From: Sipunculus nudus
Lineage: Eukaryota; Annelida; Sipuncula; Golfingiida; Sipunculidae
Length of the DNA: 64,000 nt
Assembly (NCBI GenBank): GCA_026874595.1
Contig: CM049306.1
Coordinates: 28,575,519-28,639,518 of the forward strand
Direction of reading: 5' to 3'
A model generated the notes under the pieces. That model ran no database searches. It was not told the origin of the DNA and saw nothing but the letters and a program-made list of their open reading frames with translations. Both the position numbers and the translations under genes were made by a program. Positions within the stretch are counted from its first letter, which is position 1. Each line of letters starts with the position of its first letter. Positions 1 through 13,770 of this stretch are shown here, one piece after another.

Positions 1-297
1 TATGAGGAAAAACAGATGAGTGGTTTTGATATTAGGCAGTCCTGAAATGTGAAAATAGGTTTTTGATAAAAAATTGAGGTTTTCCCTTAAATTCTCAAAG
101 GAATGAAGTCGCAAAGACCCAGTTTTCAGCTTGGTAGGAGATCTTGGGGACATCTAACATTATGGCAAATTTTGGATTCCTAGGTCTTACGGTTTCAAAA
201 CGTGCCACATCTACGAACGGATGGACAGACAGACGGACGGACGACGGACAATGGACCACGACTATAGCTCAGATGACTTAAAGTCAGCTGAGCTAAA
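1..297 (+). repeat. 3' end of a JA-family interspersed element, cut by the window edge
   Basis: The segment matches the last part of the elements ending at 17553, 33248 and 58757. It carries the core text with AGTGGTTTTGATATTAGGCA, then a GGAC/ACGG microsatellite (about 218-250), then the terminal hairpin at 266-294 (AGCTCAGATGACT, short loop, AGTCAGCTGAGCT with one mismatch), ending in GAGCTAA. Non-coding. The layout of core, ACGG microsatellite and hairpin is that of bivalve pearl/HINE-like elements; that class assignment is inference. The 5' part lies outside the window. Confidence 0.8.
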
Positions 298-787
298 AAT
301 TAATACAGAAGAATAAACTGATCTTGTATAATCTGCTAGTTTGTATTTAAATGATATACAGGTCATTCTTTCCTTCGGTAGTCAAACTAACCTTTTTGCT
401 GATAATACTAAAATCAACCTTTTAATTTGCAGACTGATAGATTACTTGATAAATATAGAACTCAATAAATGCACAATAATTTTAAAATTATAACTAGCAG
501 ACCTATCAAACAACAGTTTGATTAATACTTTTGTGAGGATGAACAGCCTTTATAATTGAAACATGATGAGAAAAAAAACTCTTGTTACTAACAAGAAATT
601 AATCTTTTAAACTGAAAAGATATTTGTGAAAAAGTGAATATAATGTATATGAATTTATTCAGTGATGTGTGATCAGAGTAAGCTTGTATACCTGGACTTT
701 TTAATGAATGCTACTTTAAGAATGTCCTGCAAAAACAACTATGCATGGTGCTCCCAAGTGTCCAAGTGAAATTAGACCTGAATGGTG
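298..787. other. AT-rich unique stretch, nothing recognised
   Basis: No repeat shared with the rest of the window, no open frame of note and no RNA-like motif was seen here. Confidence 0.5.
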
Positions 788-1144
788 TTATAGGCTTAAC
801 AGCCTTTTACTAGAAGACAATTGTAAGTAATCTTTAGTAATGACCAACTTCTGTATAATACAGTGCCAAAAAACATTTTTATAACATATCATACAGCAGC
901 ACTCCAGGCAAATATAGACTCCACTTGGCTGTCTAAGACCTAGCTGCTCTGGCCTTAAATTGACAGCAGTTGCCTGTACATGTTCATGATCCAAGAAAGC
1001 CCCACCAGGGTCAGTCTCAGACAGAAGCTGAGCACAATCTACAAGAATGACAGCATCAGTAATTGGTATAATGAACCTCATTACCTGTGGTTCTGATAAG
1101 ATAGGAACATCACCCTGGCTTGTATATATTAAGTTGGGTATCAA
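788..1144 (-). CDS. Open frame of 118 codons, possible exon of an unknown gene
   Basis: I do not recognise this product. The frame begins with a TTG codon at 1144, which is not a likely eukaryotic start, so if it is real it is an internal exon. The middle part, VMRFIIPITDAVILVDCAQL followed by a stretch with LLSETDPGG, DHEHVQ and NLRPEQLGLRQPSG, has more balanced, protein-like composition than other frames in the window. On the minus strand a pyrimidine-rich run followed by CCACAG (near 1080-1086) could be a splice acceptor just before VMRF. No clear GTRAGT donor follows; GTGGAG near 925 is a weak option. The last 35 codons look like random AT-rich sequence. It sits alone between a JA 3' end and unique DNA. 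It may equally be chance; no domain, signal peptide or membrane segment was identified. Confidence 0.2.
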   Translation of the reverse strand: MIPNLIYTSQGDVPILSEPQVMRFIIPITDAVILVDCAQLLSETDPGGAFLDHEHVQATAVNLRPEQLGLRQPSGVYICLECCCMICYKNVFWHCIIQKLVITKDYLQLSSSKRLLSL

Positions 1145-1261
1145 TGGTTATTGAAAATACCTATTTAAGGATATTTCTTACCAATCAATATTATTTCTAG
1201 TTTGCAATTTATCTTAAATTAATATGGTAAATCTTTTGTTGTTTTGTATCTTTCATCAGGG

Positions 1262-1298
1262 CACTACTACTACTACTACTACTGCTGCTACTACTACA
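1262..1298. repeat. (CTA)n trinucleotide microsatellite
   Basis: About 12 units of ACT/CTA, interrupted by one GCTGCT. Confidence 0.9.
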
Positions 1299-2304
1299 AC
1301 TTCTTCTACTAACACAATGGAGTAGTAATGAAAAACAAAAGCTGATATTAGATCATATCACTTCATATTATGTCGGGGCAAGACATTATGAATATTTTTT
1401 TCTACTTCACCATTTAAAAGGATCCTTTTTCACAAAATATAAATTAACAGTAGTTAAGTCTTGTTATGCAGCAATTACTCATTACCTTCTCTCCCTGTGT
1501 CTTATATGATCAGACAAATGTTTGCTGTCACACACCACACAACACGTACATGACAAATACCTGTAGGTGACAAATACAATTGAAAGTATACTAAAGGACC
1601 TGCACAGATAGCTGCATGTGTACTGACAACAGAGTTCATACATAAACCACCATTATGATAGATGGTTAGCTAATCATGGGCATGAAAGGACATCAATTTG
1701 TGTGATAAGGCGTGGTCAGCAAGCTACTTCAGACACTCTACCATATCTATTAGTTAGTTCTATCTCTGGGTGTTCTGTTGGGACTGCTCCTTTGATAATA
1801 AAACAGAACAAGGATCAACAGATTTTTCTGAATTATAAATCAATAAACTCATCATGTAACAAGGATTTAAACATGGAAAGGACACATAAGTGTTTTCTAC
1901 ATCACCCATGAACATCATGGTGTAATTCCTCCATCACCCATGAACTGTGACGAATGTTTTCTTCCACTTGAATATGTATGAATAAGGTAGGTGTACATTA
2001 ATGTATCTTCAGACTCTGTTTTTGAACCTGCACCACACTAACAATACAATGACGGAAGCTGGCCTCCACCCACAAAGAAACAGACACACCTATAAACAAT
2101 TCCCGCCTTCCTGTAGGTCCATGGCTTGTAGTGTGACACTGTCTGCTGAGTGAGGATGATGATAACCATACAAAAAGAATTTTATTATTAAGCCATTTGC
2201 ATGGATTTCAGGTTTTATATTATATGCGTGTGGTGAGGAATAATCCATAACTCATTACTTATCTTTGAGACATGAGCATGAAGTTCTATAATATATTCAC
2301 TATT
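1299..2304. other. Unique AT-rich DNA, no gene seen
   Basis: The only open frame of any size (1702-1911, +) lacks recognisable protein features. No repeat shared with other parts of the window was found. Confidence 0.5.
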
Positions 2305-2385
2305 ATGCCATTGGGGTTCGAACCAGGGACCTTTGACATGAAAGTCCAGTACCTTAACCACAAGGCTATATGTCAATCCCCCAAA
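2305..2385 (-). repeat. tRNA-derived SINE head or tRNA pseudogene (minus strand)
   Basis: Read on the minus strand, TAGCCTTGTGGTTAAGG resembles an RNA polymerase III A box, and GGTTCGAACC lies at B-box distance downstream. The anticodon and T-arm stems do not pair well, so this is not a working tRNA. A tRNA-derived SINE remnant is the simplest reading. The B box is self-complementary, so the strand rests on the A box alone. Confidence 0.5.
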
Positions 2386-3410
2386 GTCACAACCTGGTTT
2401 TAAAATGATAGAGGATATCTCTCAAGTTCTATTCTGTCTTGCAGGCACCAGCTGAGTTCAAATCAACAACATTCAGTTCAAATCCTGTCATCCCTCAAAC
2501 AGACAGGAAAACAAACAAACAGACATGGGTAAAAAATTAACCTCCTTGGCAAAAGCAATAATACAAGTATTCTAATCTCTACAAAATACAGTACTGCATG
2601 CATGTGCAACACCTGTATGTTACAATTCTATCTTGTAATATAATACTTGTTTATAGTAAATTTCATTATATAAAAATCCATTCATTTAATTATGTATAAA
2701 CTGGTGTTACTTTCATTCCCAAATTAATTCAAAAGTAGTTTAAATGCTTGTGTAAGTCTCGTTCCATGAGTGAACTTCCTACTGTAACAAACTTCATTCT
2801 ATATGAAAGACAGGTCATATGATGTGAATGTTGTGAAATGATACACACACATACCGTATTGTATCATTATATCATATATATTGACTACATTAACACTAAA
2901 ATTAAATCAAAATACAAGATTGATAATCTTGTACAAGAATAAAAATCTTATAAATTTTAATTCACAAGTGTGGTACTGATAATACAGACAAAATTATGGC
3001 CTGTGGGAAGTATTCAAGATGTAATCATTGAAACTCTTCTGAAGAAATGTCATCTCTCCACCCCTATAATGAACAATATGATCCATGGTAAACACTTTTA
3101 ATAAACCTTCGGAAATTGCCCTGTCACAAAAGGCTTTGTGTATGCAAAAACAATATGCCCAGAAGCTCCTTTTCATTAACAATGTAGAATTTTTTCCCCA
3201 GGCTTTATGGGCTTCTTTAGTACAGACTCAGTGAGGGCTTTGACACTGAGAGCATAAAATCTCAAAATACACAATCAAAACACTAAAACATTCATATACT
3301 TGATGCTGGCAGGGAAAAATATGAATTCAATAAAATAATTTTTTATATGATTGTTTCCAAATTTGAAATAGTAGCCACACCATTGCATAAGCTCACAGAT
3401 TGGCTCCACA
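2386..3410. other. Unique AT-rich DNA, no gene seen
   Basis: The small minus-strand frame at 2994-3182 has no recognisable features. Confidence 0.5.
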
Positions 3411-5497
3411 TGCAGCCCTGAGGGGCATCACACCCATGAGGTGATCACATGGTGCAAATGAGGTGTTCACATGTCACCATGAGGTGATCACATGCCTTGT
3501 GCTTGGCAGCACTGAATGAACTCTTGACCTATATCTGGCTGCACTGAATGAACTCTTGATCTATTGCCAAATCTGAAACAGTTGGCAGTTTCTTAACCTA
3601 TTTAAATATACAGACACAGTCTTAGCCTGTTGGCAAACCTGTTTACACATACTGAAAGACTTTGGCTAAAATGCATTTTTCAAGCTGACATATTCATAAA
3701 CTTTTTATCAAAATATCTAGAATAATAAAAGATGCAGTTTTTTTCATAAATAAGCTGAATCCCACAACATTTGATATATGACAGATTATTGCATAAAATC
3801 TGGGGATGGTAGTTCCTGCTATTCTGAGAAATTATGGGTTAATGTACAGATGACCAATGACCCCCGTACAAAAAAAGGTCAATGCAGGTGACCACCAATA
3901 CCTGAATTTTATATATGGCTCATATGACCAATACTGGCAGGAAATTTGGTGATGATAGCTCCGGCCATTTCTGAGATTGTCATTTAAGTATGCTTTTTCG
4001 GACAGATGACTAGGTTCAACTCCCTGTAATTCGGCAAAAATTCACTGAACTTGAACCATTTGAACAAACTTGAGAGAGATGATATAAAAGATTATTTCTG
4101 TGAAATATTGAACAAATTGGCTTGACCGTTTCGTCAGAGAATATTTTAAAAAGTTTTTTAGCTTTTTCTCTATAAAATCTGAGATAATTTTTTGCATTAA
4201 ATTTCATGATGCTAGCTCCAGTCAATCCAATAGTATGAGTTAACGTATACCTGTGATTGTAAACACTGCCTGGCATGAGGAATATCTAAAATCATAAATC
4301 TACATTTTTTAAAAGTTTTTAAAAAACATTCTTGTCAATATTAACGAAAGATAACGTGAAATCTAAATGTCTGGAGGCATGATATAACGGATGCTGATAA
4401 ACTGGTTCCAGGCTAGATGTATCTGCTTCACAAAGCTAACATATATGGTAAAATGACTTAATTCAATCTTTATTATTCAGCCAAAATTCATTCTTCGGAA
4501 CCATAAAAGACAATTAATTATTATAAGAATTATTCAGGGGATTATTCTTGTAAAATATTAAACAAATTGGCCTCAGTGGCGTCAGTCAAAAAACGTTTTG
4601 CAGGTTTATAACTCATATGGGAAATTACAGCAAAATGGCTAAATTAAGCTTCCCATAACTCAGCCAAAAATCACTGAACCAAAACCATTTGAACAAACTT
4701 GAATTATCAACATCTAAGGATAATTAATGTGTGAGATTTTAGAATTTGGCCCAGTGGTTTTTGAGAAGATCTTTGTAGCCACTGAGCTAAAATGGGCTGT
4801 TATGGCATATGACTAAATTCATCTTCCCATAACTCAGCCAAAAGTCATTGAACTGAGACCATTTGAACAAACTTCAGAAAGCACTACCCAGGCCCTAGGA
4901 TCATTTCTGTGCGATATTAAACAATTTGGCCATAAGGTTTCAGAGAAGAAGTTTTTTGTAGCTGTCAGTATGATATGGGCACTGATGACCCCCGTACAAA
5001 AAAAGGCCGATGCAGGTGGCACCACCAATACCTCAATTTCAGATATGACTCATGTGACCAACATTAGCATAAAATTTGGTGATGATAGCTCCAGCCGTTT
5101 CTAAGATTGTAATTTTAGTATGTTTTTTTGGACAGATGACTAAGTTCAACTAGCTGTAACTGGGCCAAAAATCACCGAACTTAAACCATTCGAACAAACT
5201 TGAGAGAGATTGTTCCAGGAATCATTTCTGTGAAATATTGGATAATTTTGCTGAACAGTTTCGGAGAAGAAGATTTGTAAAGCTTTTTTAAGCTTTTTCC
5301 CTATTAAATCTAAGAAAATGCAGTTAACAAAAAAATAAGCAAATTCCAAAAGAGTTTTTTAGATGACTAATTTTTTGCATAAAATTTTGTGATGCTTACT
5401 CTTGCCGTTTTTAAGATAGTATAGGTTAATGTACAGACGACGGACGATGGACGCCGGACGACGCCACACCATCGCATAAGCTCACAGGTTCGCTAAA
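3411..5497 (+). repeat. Family C interspersed element, copy 1
   Basis: Non-coding. The left part (3430-3600) holds three degenerate repeats of ATGAGGTGATCACATG and a repeat of CTGCACTGAATGAACTCTTG that recurs at 27400-27740 and 39660-39790. The core contains recurring phrases such as ACTCAGCCAAAAATCACTGA and CCATTTGAACAAACTT in several diverged tandem submodules. The 3' end has a short GGACGA microsatellite and finishes CATCGCATAAGCTCACAGG, then TTCGCTAAAAA at 5497. From about 4251 it is duplicated by the next element. Small frames inside it are by-products. Confidence 0.8.
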
Positions 5498-6982
5498 AAT
5501 GCAGAGTTTTTCAGATGGCTTATTCTTTGCATTACCAGGCGTTTTTGAAATAGTATTGGTTAATGTACAGATGGCAGACGATGCCACACCATCGCATTAG
5601 CCCACAGGTTCACTAAAAATTACTACAGATGCATATTGAATGCAAAATTATAATACAGATACATCTCACTGATGGCAAAATCTTGAATGAAGTTGAGTAT
5701 GCATACCAATTATTTATAATCCATGTACAGCCGTCTTTATATAACCACAGAGAGCTTTATACCTGTGATTGTAAACATTGCCTGGCATTAGGAATATCTA
5801 AAATCATAAATCTACAATTTTTAAAAGCTTTTAAAAAACAATCTTGTCAATATTAACCATAGATAACCTGAAATCTAAATGTCTAGAGGCATGATGTAAC
5901 AGATGCTGATAAATTTGTGCCAGGCTAGATGCATCTGCTTCACACAGCTTACATATATGGTAAAATGACTCAATTCAATCTTTATAATTCAGCCAAAATT
6001 CATTCTTTGAACCATAAAAAACAATTATTATAAGAATTATTCAGGGGATTATTCTTGTAAATTATAAACAAATTGGCCTCAGTGGCGTCAGTCAAAAAAC
6101 GTTTTGCAGGTTTATAACTCATATGGGAAATTACAGCAAAATGGCTAAGTTAAGCTTCCCATAATTCAGCCAAAAATCACTGAACCAAAACCATTTGAAC
6201 AAACTTGAATTATCAACATCTAAGGATAATTAATGTGTGAGATTTTAGAATTTGGCCCAGTGGTTTCTGAGAAGATCTTTGTAGCCACTGAGCTAAAATG
6301 GGCTGTTATGGCATATGACTAAATTCAGCTTCCCATAACTCAGCCAAAAGTCACTGAATTGAGACCATTTGAACAAACTTCAGAAAGCACTACCCTAGGA
6401 TCATTTCTGTGTGATATTAAACAATTTGGCCATATGGTTTCAGAGAAGAAGTTTTTTGTAGCCGTCAGTATGATAAAGGCACTAATGACCCCCGTAAAAA
6501 AAGGGCCGATGCAGGTGGCGCCACCAATACCTCAATTTCAGATATGACTCATGGGACCAACATTGGCATAAAATTTGGTGATGATAGCTCCAGCCGTTTC
6601 TCAGATTGTAATTTTAGTATGCTTTTTTGACAGATGACTAAGTTTAACTTCCTGTCACTCGGCCAAAAATCACCGAACTTAAACCATTCGAACAAACTTG
6701 AGAGAGATTGTTCAAGGAATCATTTTTGTGAAATATTAGACAATTTGGCTGAACATTTCGGAGAAAAAGATTTTAAAAATTTTTTTTAGCTTTTTCCCTA
6801 TAAAATCTAAGAAAATGCAGTTAGCCAAAATTAAGCAAAATCCGATAGTTTTTTAGATGACTAATTTTTTGCATCAAATTTCAAGATGCTAACTCTTGCT
6901 GTTTTCAAGATAGTATGGGTTAATGTACAGACTTCGGACGACACCACACCATCGCATAAGCTCACAGGTTCGCTAAAAAGGT
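5498..6982 (+). repeat. Family C interspersed element, copy 2, in tandem with copy 1
   Basis: From about 5763 to 6980 it repeats 4251-5497 nearly line for line, with an offset of 1512 bp at the left and 1480 bp at the right, so indels total about 32 bp. It ends with the same CATCGCATAAGCTCACAGG and TTCGCTAAAAA. The first 260 bp hold a left region (ACTGAATGCAAAATTATAAT-like) that also begins the copy at 40140. It contains the 12-bp palindrome GGTGGCGCCACC at 6514-6525. Confidence 0.85.
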
Positions 6983-7790
6983 TGTTAAGGGGATGTCACT
7001 GTGTCTGATATGGCCGACTTTGACTCGTTAGTTACAAATTCGACCACCAGGCAGCATGACAGCTTATACCTGGGGAATCATCACCACTGTGACAATTATT
7101 ATTATCCTACATTTTAAGATTAAAATACTTAATGTTGATTATTTAAATTGTCACTGTCCTAATTATATTTACAAGTGTGAACATGAAAACAGATTATTAA
7201 AGTTATTTGCAGAATTGTAAAATTTTATTGTTATATATTAATTGCACATAGGCCTATAGGCACCAATTCTGTGATAAATACTCAATTTAATATTTGTAAA
7301 TATTAAAATGAAAATATATATATATATTTATATATCTATATGTGTGTGTGTGTGTAGAGAAAGTGATTTTTTACCGCTATACTGTTTATTGTAATAAAGG
7401 AAATTCAAAACATTTACATAATCATTATTTATTAATGCATTTGCATGTTTATCATTTATTTATGCTAATAAAAGAAAAAACTTCAAACACAACTTGAATT
7501 CTATTTTATTATACATATAACTAGATTTGGTTGGACAATGGTCCTCAGAGGGCCCCGCTTTTCTGGTAGTGCTGGACTTGTGCTGGACATGTGGGTGAAA
7601 ATTAAGTTAAATGTGAAAAATATGACAAACAAAAACAGGTTTTCATCCATATGCATTAGGGGAAAAAAATCCTACTGGATCAAATGATATTAAAGAAGAT
7701 ATGTCTGAAATAATGTGTGCAATAGAAAATCACCAAATGTATAGTCTGTTGGCCATATTTGATTTTGAGCAAGTCTGTACATTTTCTACT
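6983..7790 (+). repeat. Family B element, 5' portion, without the tandem array
   Basis: Positions 6990-7310 match 13970-14290, and 7359-7778 match 17585-18016, so this copy joins two parts that occur separately elsewhere. It includes GTCCTCAGAGGGCCCCGCTT near 7546 as in the copy at 17781. Similarity stops at about 7778, where the 145-bp tandem array begins in the other copy. The minus-strand frame at 7680-7922 is a by-product. Confidence 0.8.
7314..7357. repeat. (TA)n/(TG)n microsatellite within family B
   Basis: An AT run followed by about eight TG units. The same position in the copy at 17554 also has TA then TG-rich sequence. Confidence 0.9.
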
Positions 7791-8240
7791 TAGACAAATG
7801 AAGCTATAAGAAAATTTACTCTTTCCAGATAGCCAAAATAGGAAGGGACTCAGCTGCAGATAGATCAGCCCATATTGAATTGTTCTATATTGCTCTCTGG
7901 CATGACAGATGAAACTGAACATTTTTTGTTATGGGTTGGTACTAAGACCTTAAAGCAGATTACATATAATTGGTAGGTGAACTAGAAAGAACATTATGGG
8001 AATTGTTTATAACCTCCCTTTCATCTGGAGCAATGGTTCATGTGGAACCAAAAGGTAAACTGTATACATTTTCAGGGAGTAAGGCATACAAAATGTCACA
8101 TCCTTAAAATTGTTGATTTTCAGCAATGCTGTCAAACATTAAAGCTGAAAGATTGAGGTCATGATGACCTACTACTAGCCAGCTTACCTGTGTGGATGCT
8201 AACTCTCAGTACAGGATCTAAATTACTAATTCTACGGTGG

Positions 8241-8241
<1 letters not shown>
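7791..8241. other. Unique AT-rich DNA, no gene seen
   Basis: No similarity to other parts of the window and no RNA motif was recognised. Confidence 0.4.

Positions 8242-8298
<57 letters not shown>
8242..8298. repeat. (TA)n microsatellite
   Basis: An essentially pure run of about 28 TA units. Its flanks do not resemble the foldback arms seen at 9238 and 60837. Confidence 0.95.
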
Positions 8299-8303
<5 letters not shown>

Positions 8304-9148
8304 CATGGGCATGTGTACTTTCAGCTTAAGGGAGATGATGTACACTTAAAACTTATTAATTTGTAAATTACAGAATATCAAATGAATATAAACTTAAATA
8401 TTATTAGCTATAAAAGTAGCAACAAGTATCATATAGTGAGCTGGTTGACCATCAGGACAGGCAAATGCTGGACACTGACCACTTTCTATTGGAGGTAAAA
8501 TTCATTTCTCATTATTTTCACTACCAACACTGCATTAAATATAACCTAAGCATACCACACCTGTTAATGGTCATTACTTTTATAAAGTGTATTTGGCTAT
8601 AAGCCATATTTGTGTGGAATGAGTACTCTTACCATCATCTAAAATAAAGATTCTCTTTATCACACAGATGTAAAACAGAAACAGCAGCTCACTGAAGCAG
8701 AAATTTAGACACATCTGTGATGGAAAAAAATCCAGCATCAAAGTTTTGGTCATAATAAAAGACTTAACAGGAATTCCAGTAGTGCTGTATTATTATTCTT
8801 GTTTTTAACTGTTTGCAGGTTTTTATGGCACACACAATCCATATTTGTTTATGCATCTTATGTCCCTTTCATGTGGCTCTGAACATCTCCAGTTCAAAGG
8901 GACCAGGAGGATTAGTGAGTTCAAAAGCTCATACAAATCAGTACTGTAATATACTCTGAAAGAGAATGGTCCATTTTATACTCCAGGGATTCACTACATC
9001 ACAGCATTTTACCAGGCAGCCTGAACTTCATTTATTTGGAAATATGATCTAGCAATGACCTTATCTCTTATTGTACATTTTTTTAAAAGCTCTCTTGTGA
9101 CCTAAAAACATCAGCTCTGACTGGTAGGAGAGTGCTTTGTTTTTAAAT
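8299..9148. other. Unique DNA, no gene seen
   Basis: Nothing recognised on either strand. Confidence 0.4.
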
Positions 9149-9149
9149 C

Positions 9150-9150
9150 T

Positions 9151-9237
<87 letters not shown>
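9150..9237. repeat. (TA)n tract, left outer end of the inverted-repeat element
   Basis: About 43 TA units with one slip. Frames of (IY)n running through it on both strands are artefacts. Confidence 0.95.
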
Positions 9238-9240
<3 letters not shown>

Positions 9241-9540
9241 AAGAACAAATTCCAATCGGGATTTAGGCTGGACCCGATCCCTGAATCGGGATTTAATCGG
9301 GCTAATTCCCAATCTTTGAATAATAACAAAGAGAATGACTTCTTGTCTAATCTGTATCTATTTGCTAACTTAACTGATATCAACATGCTTTTTTTAATTA
9401 TCAAATCAATGTAAATTTTTTTACATTTATTAAATGTTTTTGTTTATTTATTGTGATTCATACATACATGATGCACGTAGGTAATACAGGCCAGGAAAAG
9501 GTTTTTAAACCATTGTAAAATATTCATCAAGTTTAACATA

Positions 9541-9970
9541 CTGTGGTTGCCTTTTTGTTCGCGAGGGTTTTAATTTCGCGATATTCGCGAATGGAAAATA
9601 ATCGCGAAAATGAAACCCTCGGGAATAATTGGCCAGTTGAGTATGTTCTTCTTGTTCAGTGAAACCAATACTAGTATGAAATTAGTTTAGAACAGTGAGA
9701 AATTTAATAATTAATTACATTCAAGCAGGTATAGGGTAAACGTTCCCTTGAATTTGAACTACACTACCTGTGCTGTGTGTATGGGACCATCGTTATATAA
9801 GCAGAATAGCACAAACTCATTAATTATTCTCATTTTATAATACACACAGGTATGGCTTTACCTAAGATTTGATATAGTTTCTGGTGAAATCGCGAAAATG
9901 AAACCCTCGCGAAACATTCAAAATTGAGAAATCGCCAAATTTCAGCCTCGCGAATATAAGCCGACCACAG
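9541..9970 (+). mobile_element. TA-target MITE with TCGCGA-rich ends (MITE-E), copy 1
   Basis: Terminal inverted repeats CTGTGGTTGCC and, at the other end, CCGACCACAG. The element is flanked by TA at 9539-9540 and 9971-9972, a target duplication typical of Tc1/mariner/pogo-type elements. Both ends carry paired TTCGCGA/TCGCGAA motifs and the phrase GAAACCCTCGCG in opposite orientations, giving nested subterminal palindromes. It is 430 bp with no coding capacity. An opposite-orientation copy lies at 22171-22593. Confidence 0.85.
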
Positions 9971-9997
9971 TATTCAAACTTTTTACAAAGGTCAATA

Positions 9998-10319
9998 GGG
10001 TACCTTTGAACAAGATTTTTGTTATTTACAGTAACTCCCGCATTTGCTTATCAGTGCCATCTAGTAATCAAACTTTGAACGATTTAGAAGTTTAAGATAT
10101 CTTTTCCATTAAATGTTAATTTAAATTTCAATGCAACGTAGTGAAGCTTTATGTATTCCTTTTAGCGATCCACTCAAATGTATAATAATAAACAAAAGGA
10201 ATTAGCCAGTTTTAATGCCTTCTCAAACGTTATGTGTTTCACTAAATGAACACAATATGGCACTGATAAGCAAGAGTGGGAGTTACCATAAATAACAATA
10301 ACCTTGTTCAAAGGTACCC
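9998..10319. mobile_element. MITE with about 60-bp terminal inverted repeats
   Basis: The left end GGGTACCTTTGAACAAG continues through TAACTCCC to CTTATCAGTGCCA. The right end is its inverse, TGGCACTGATAAGCAAG through to CTTGTTCAAAGGTACCC. About 60 bp per arm matches with few differences, around a centre of roughly 200 bp with no open frame. A target duplication is not clear. It lies 28 bp from MITE-E, inside the inverted-repeat element. Confidence 0.85.
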
Positions 10320-10814
10320 CATTAAGTTGTGCCACAAAAATCAGTAGCATTGTTTTATTCCATAATTTAATTCATATCAGGTATCAGTTATGCTAATATT
10401 CACATGTTCAACTAACTATGTATTTGAATTTTGGCAAGGAATATATAAAATTTTGTCATGACAATACAGATTTAAGTTTATCAGTAGGCTGAACAAAGGT
10501 GAACTTTTCTTAGATTAATCAAAAGTATGTGCTGAAGGCATTATTTAATATTATGTCAACTCAGTCTGAATCAGGATCTTGGCTGAACCAGATCCTGATC
10601 AGGGTTTGGTCTTGTTAAAATTCTGATCAGAATTTGGTCTAGACCAATCAGGAATTGGTCCAGACCAATCGGCGATTGGTCCAGACCAAATCCGGATTGG
10701 GATTCAGTCCAGCCTATATATGCTCTGATCAGGATCTGGTTCAGCCCTTGTCCAGCCCAAATCCTGATCAGGGTTTAGGCCAGACTGAATCCCAATCAGG
10801 ATTAAGACCTTGAC

Positions 10815-10817
<3 letters not shown>

Positions 10818-10881
<64 letters not shown>

Positions 10882-10904
10882 TAGATAGATAGATAGATAG
10901 ATAT
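10818..10904. repeat. (TA)n followed by (TAGA)n microsatellite
   Basis: About 30 TA units, then about seven TAGA units. It forms the right outer end of the inverted-repeat element. Confidence 0.95.
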
Positions 10905-10905
10905 T

Positions 10906-13324
<2,419 letters not shown>

Positions 13325-13770
13325 TTAAAAACAGTTGCCCATGGGCCATGATGCTCAGATGACATATATATACTTTTGATGTTTGCATTATTTATTTATC
13401 CTGTTTGGTAAGAAACCTAGAAAAGAAGGGAAAGTGACTTCCAGATTGCTAAAAAATTAGTATTCCCATAGTCTGCAGAAATAAGGTTACAGTGACCTAA
13501 TTTGCGATTTACAAGATGATTTAACCAAGAACTCCCTATATACTTAGAAGTTTCAAGGTCCATGCAACAGTTCAGATTTGTGCCATGTCTAACTTTCTGG
13601 ATGCTTTAAGTCATGTTTTTTACCCATTATCGTTCACAGAATTACATTACCATGACCTAATTTTAGGTTTCTAATTTTGCCTAAGACCTCTGTGGATATC
13701 AAGTAAGATGTTTCTAGGTCAAATTGTTATGACTGAATACAGGACACTTCGTCTGAACTCCATTTCACTG
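13325..13770 (+). repeat. Family D2 element, 5' terminus and core, 3' end missing
   Basis: It starts with a variant of the shared 5' word (GTTGCCCATGGGCCATGATG, then CTCAG) at 13333. It then has two diverged core units with GTTACAGTGACCTAATTT, AACTCCCTATAT and TTCAAGGTCCATGCAACAG, as in 22594-23060 and 23640-23948. It breaks off near 13770 without the microsatellite or the 3' hairpin. Confidence 0.7.

Larger units (their letters stand above)
9149..10905. mobile_element. Foldback-like inverted-repeat element bounded by TA tracts
   Basis: The outer ends are TA tracts (9150-9237 and 10818-10878). Inside them are arms that are reverse complements of each other: 9238-9309 and 10559-10815. Aligned motifs include GGGATTTAGGCTGGAC on the left against the inverse of GGATTGGGATTCAGTCCAG-type units on the right. 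The right arm is longer and is a chain of small palindromes such as GACCAATCGGCGATTGGTC and CCTGATCAGG. The interior carries two MITEs (9541-9970 and 9998-10319). There is no coding capacity. The same architecture occurs at 60739-62952 with different arm words. Boundaries in the TA tracts are approximate. Confidence 0.6.

Noticed and set aside
2305-2385. Functional tRNA gene
   Set aside because: The A-box and B-box words are present, but the anticodon and T stems do not pair.
9061-9404. Overlapping open frames with long IYIYIY runs on both strands
   Set aside because: They are translations of the TA microsatellite at 9150-9237 and change with its length. The same applies to 12622-12831 and 21311-21589.
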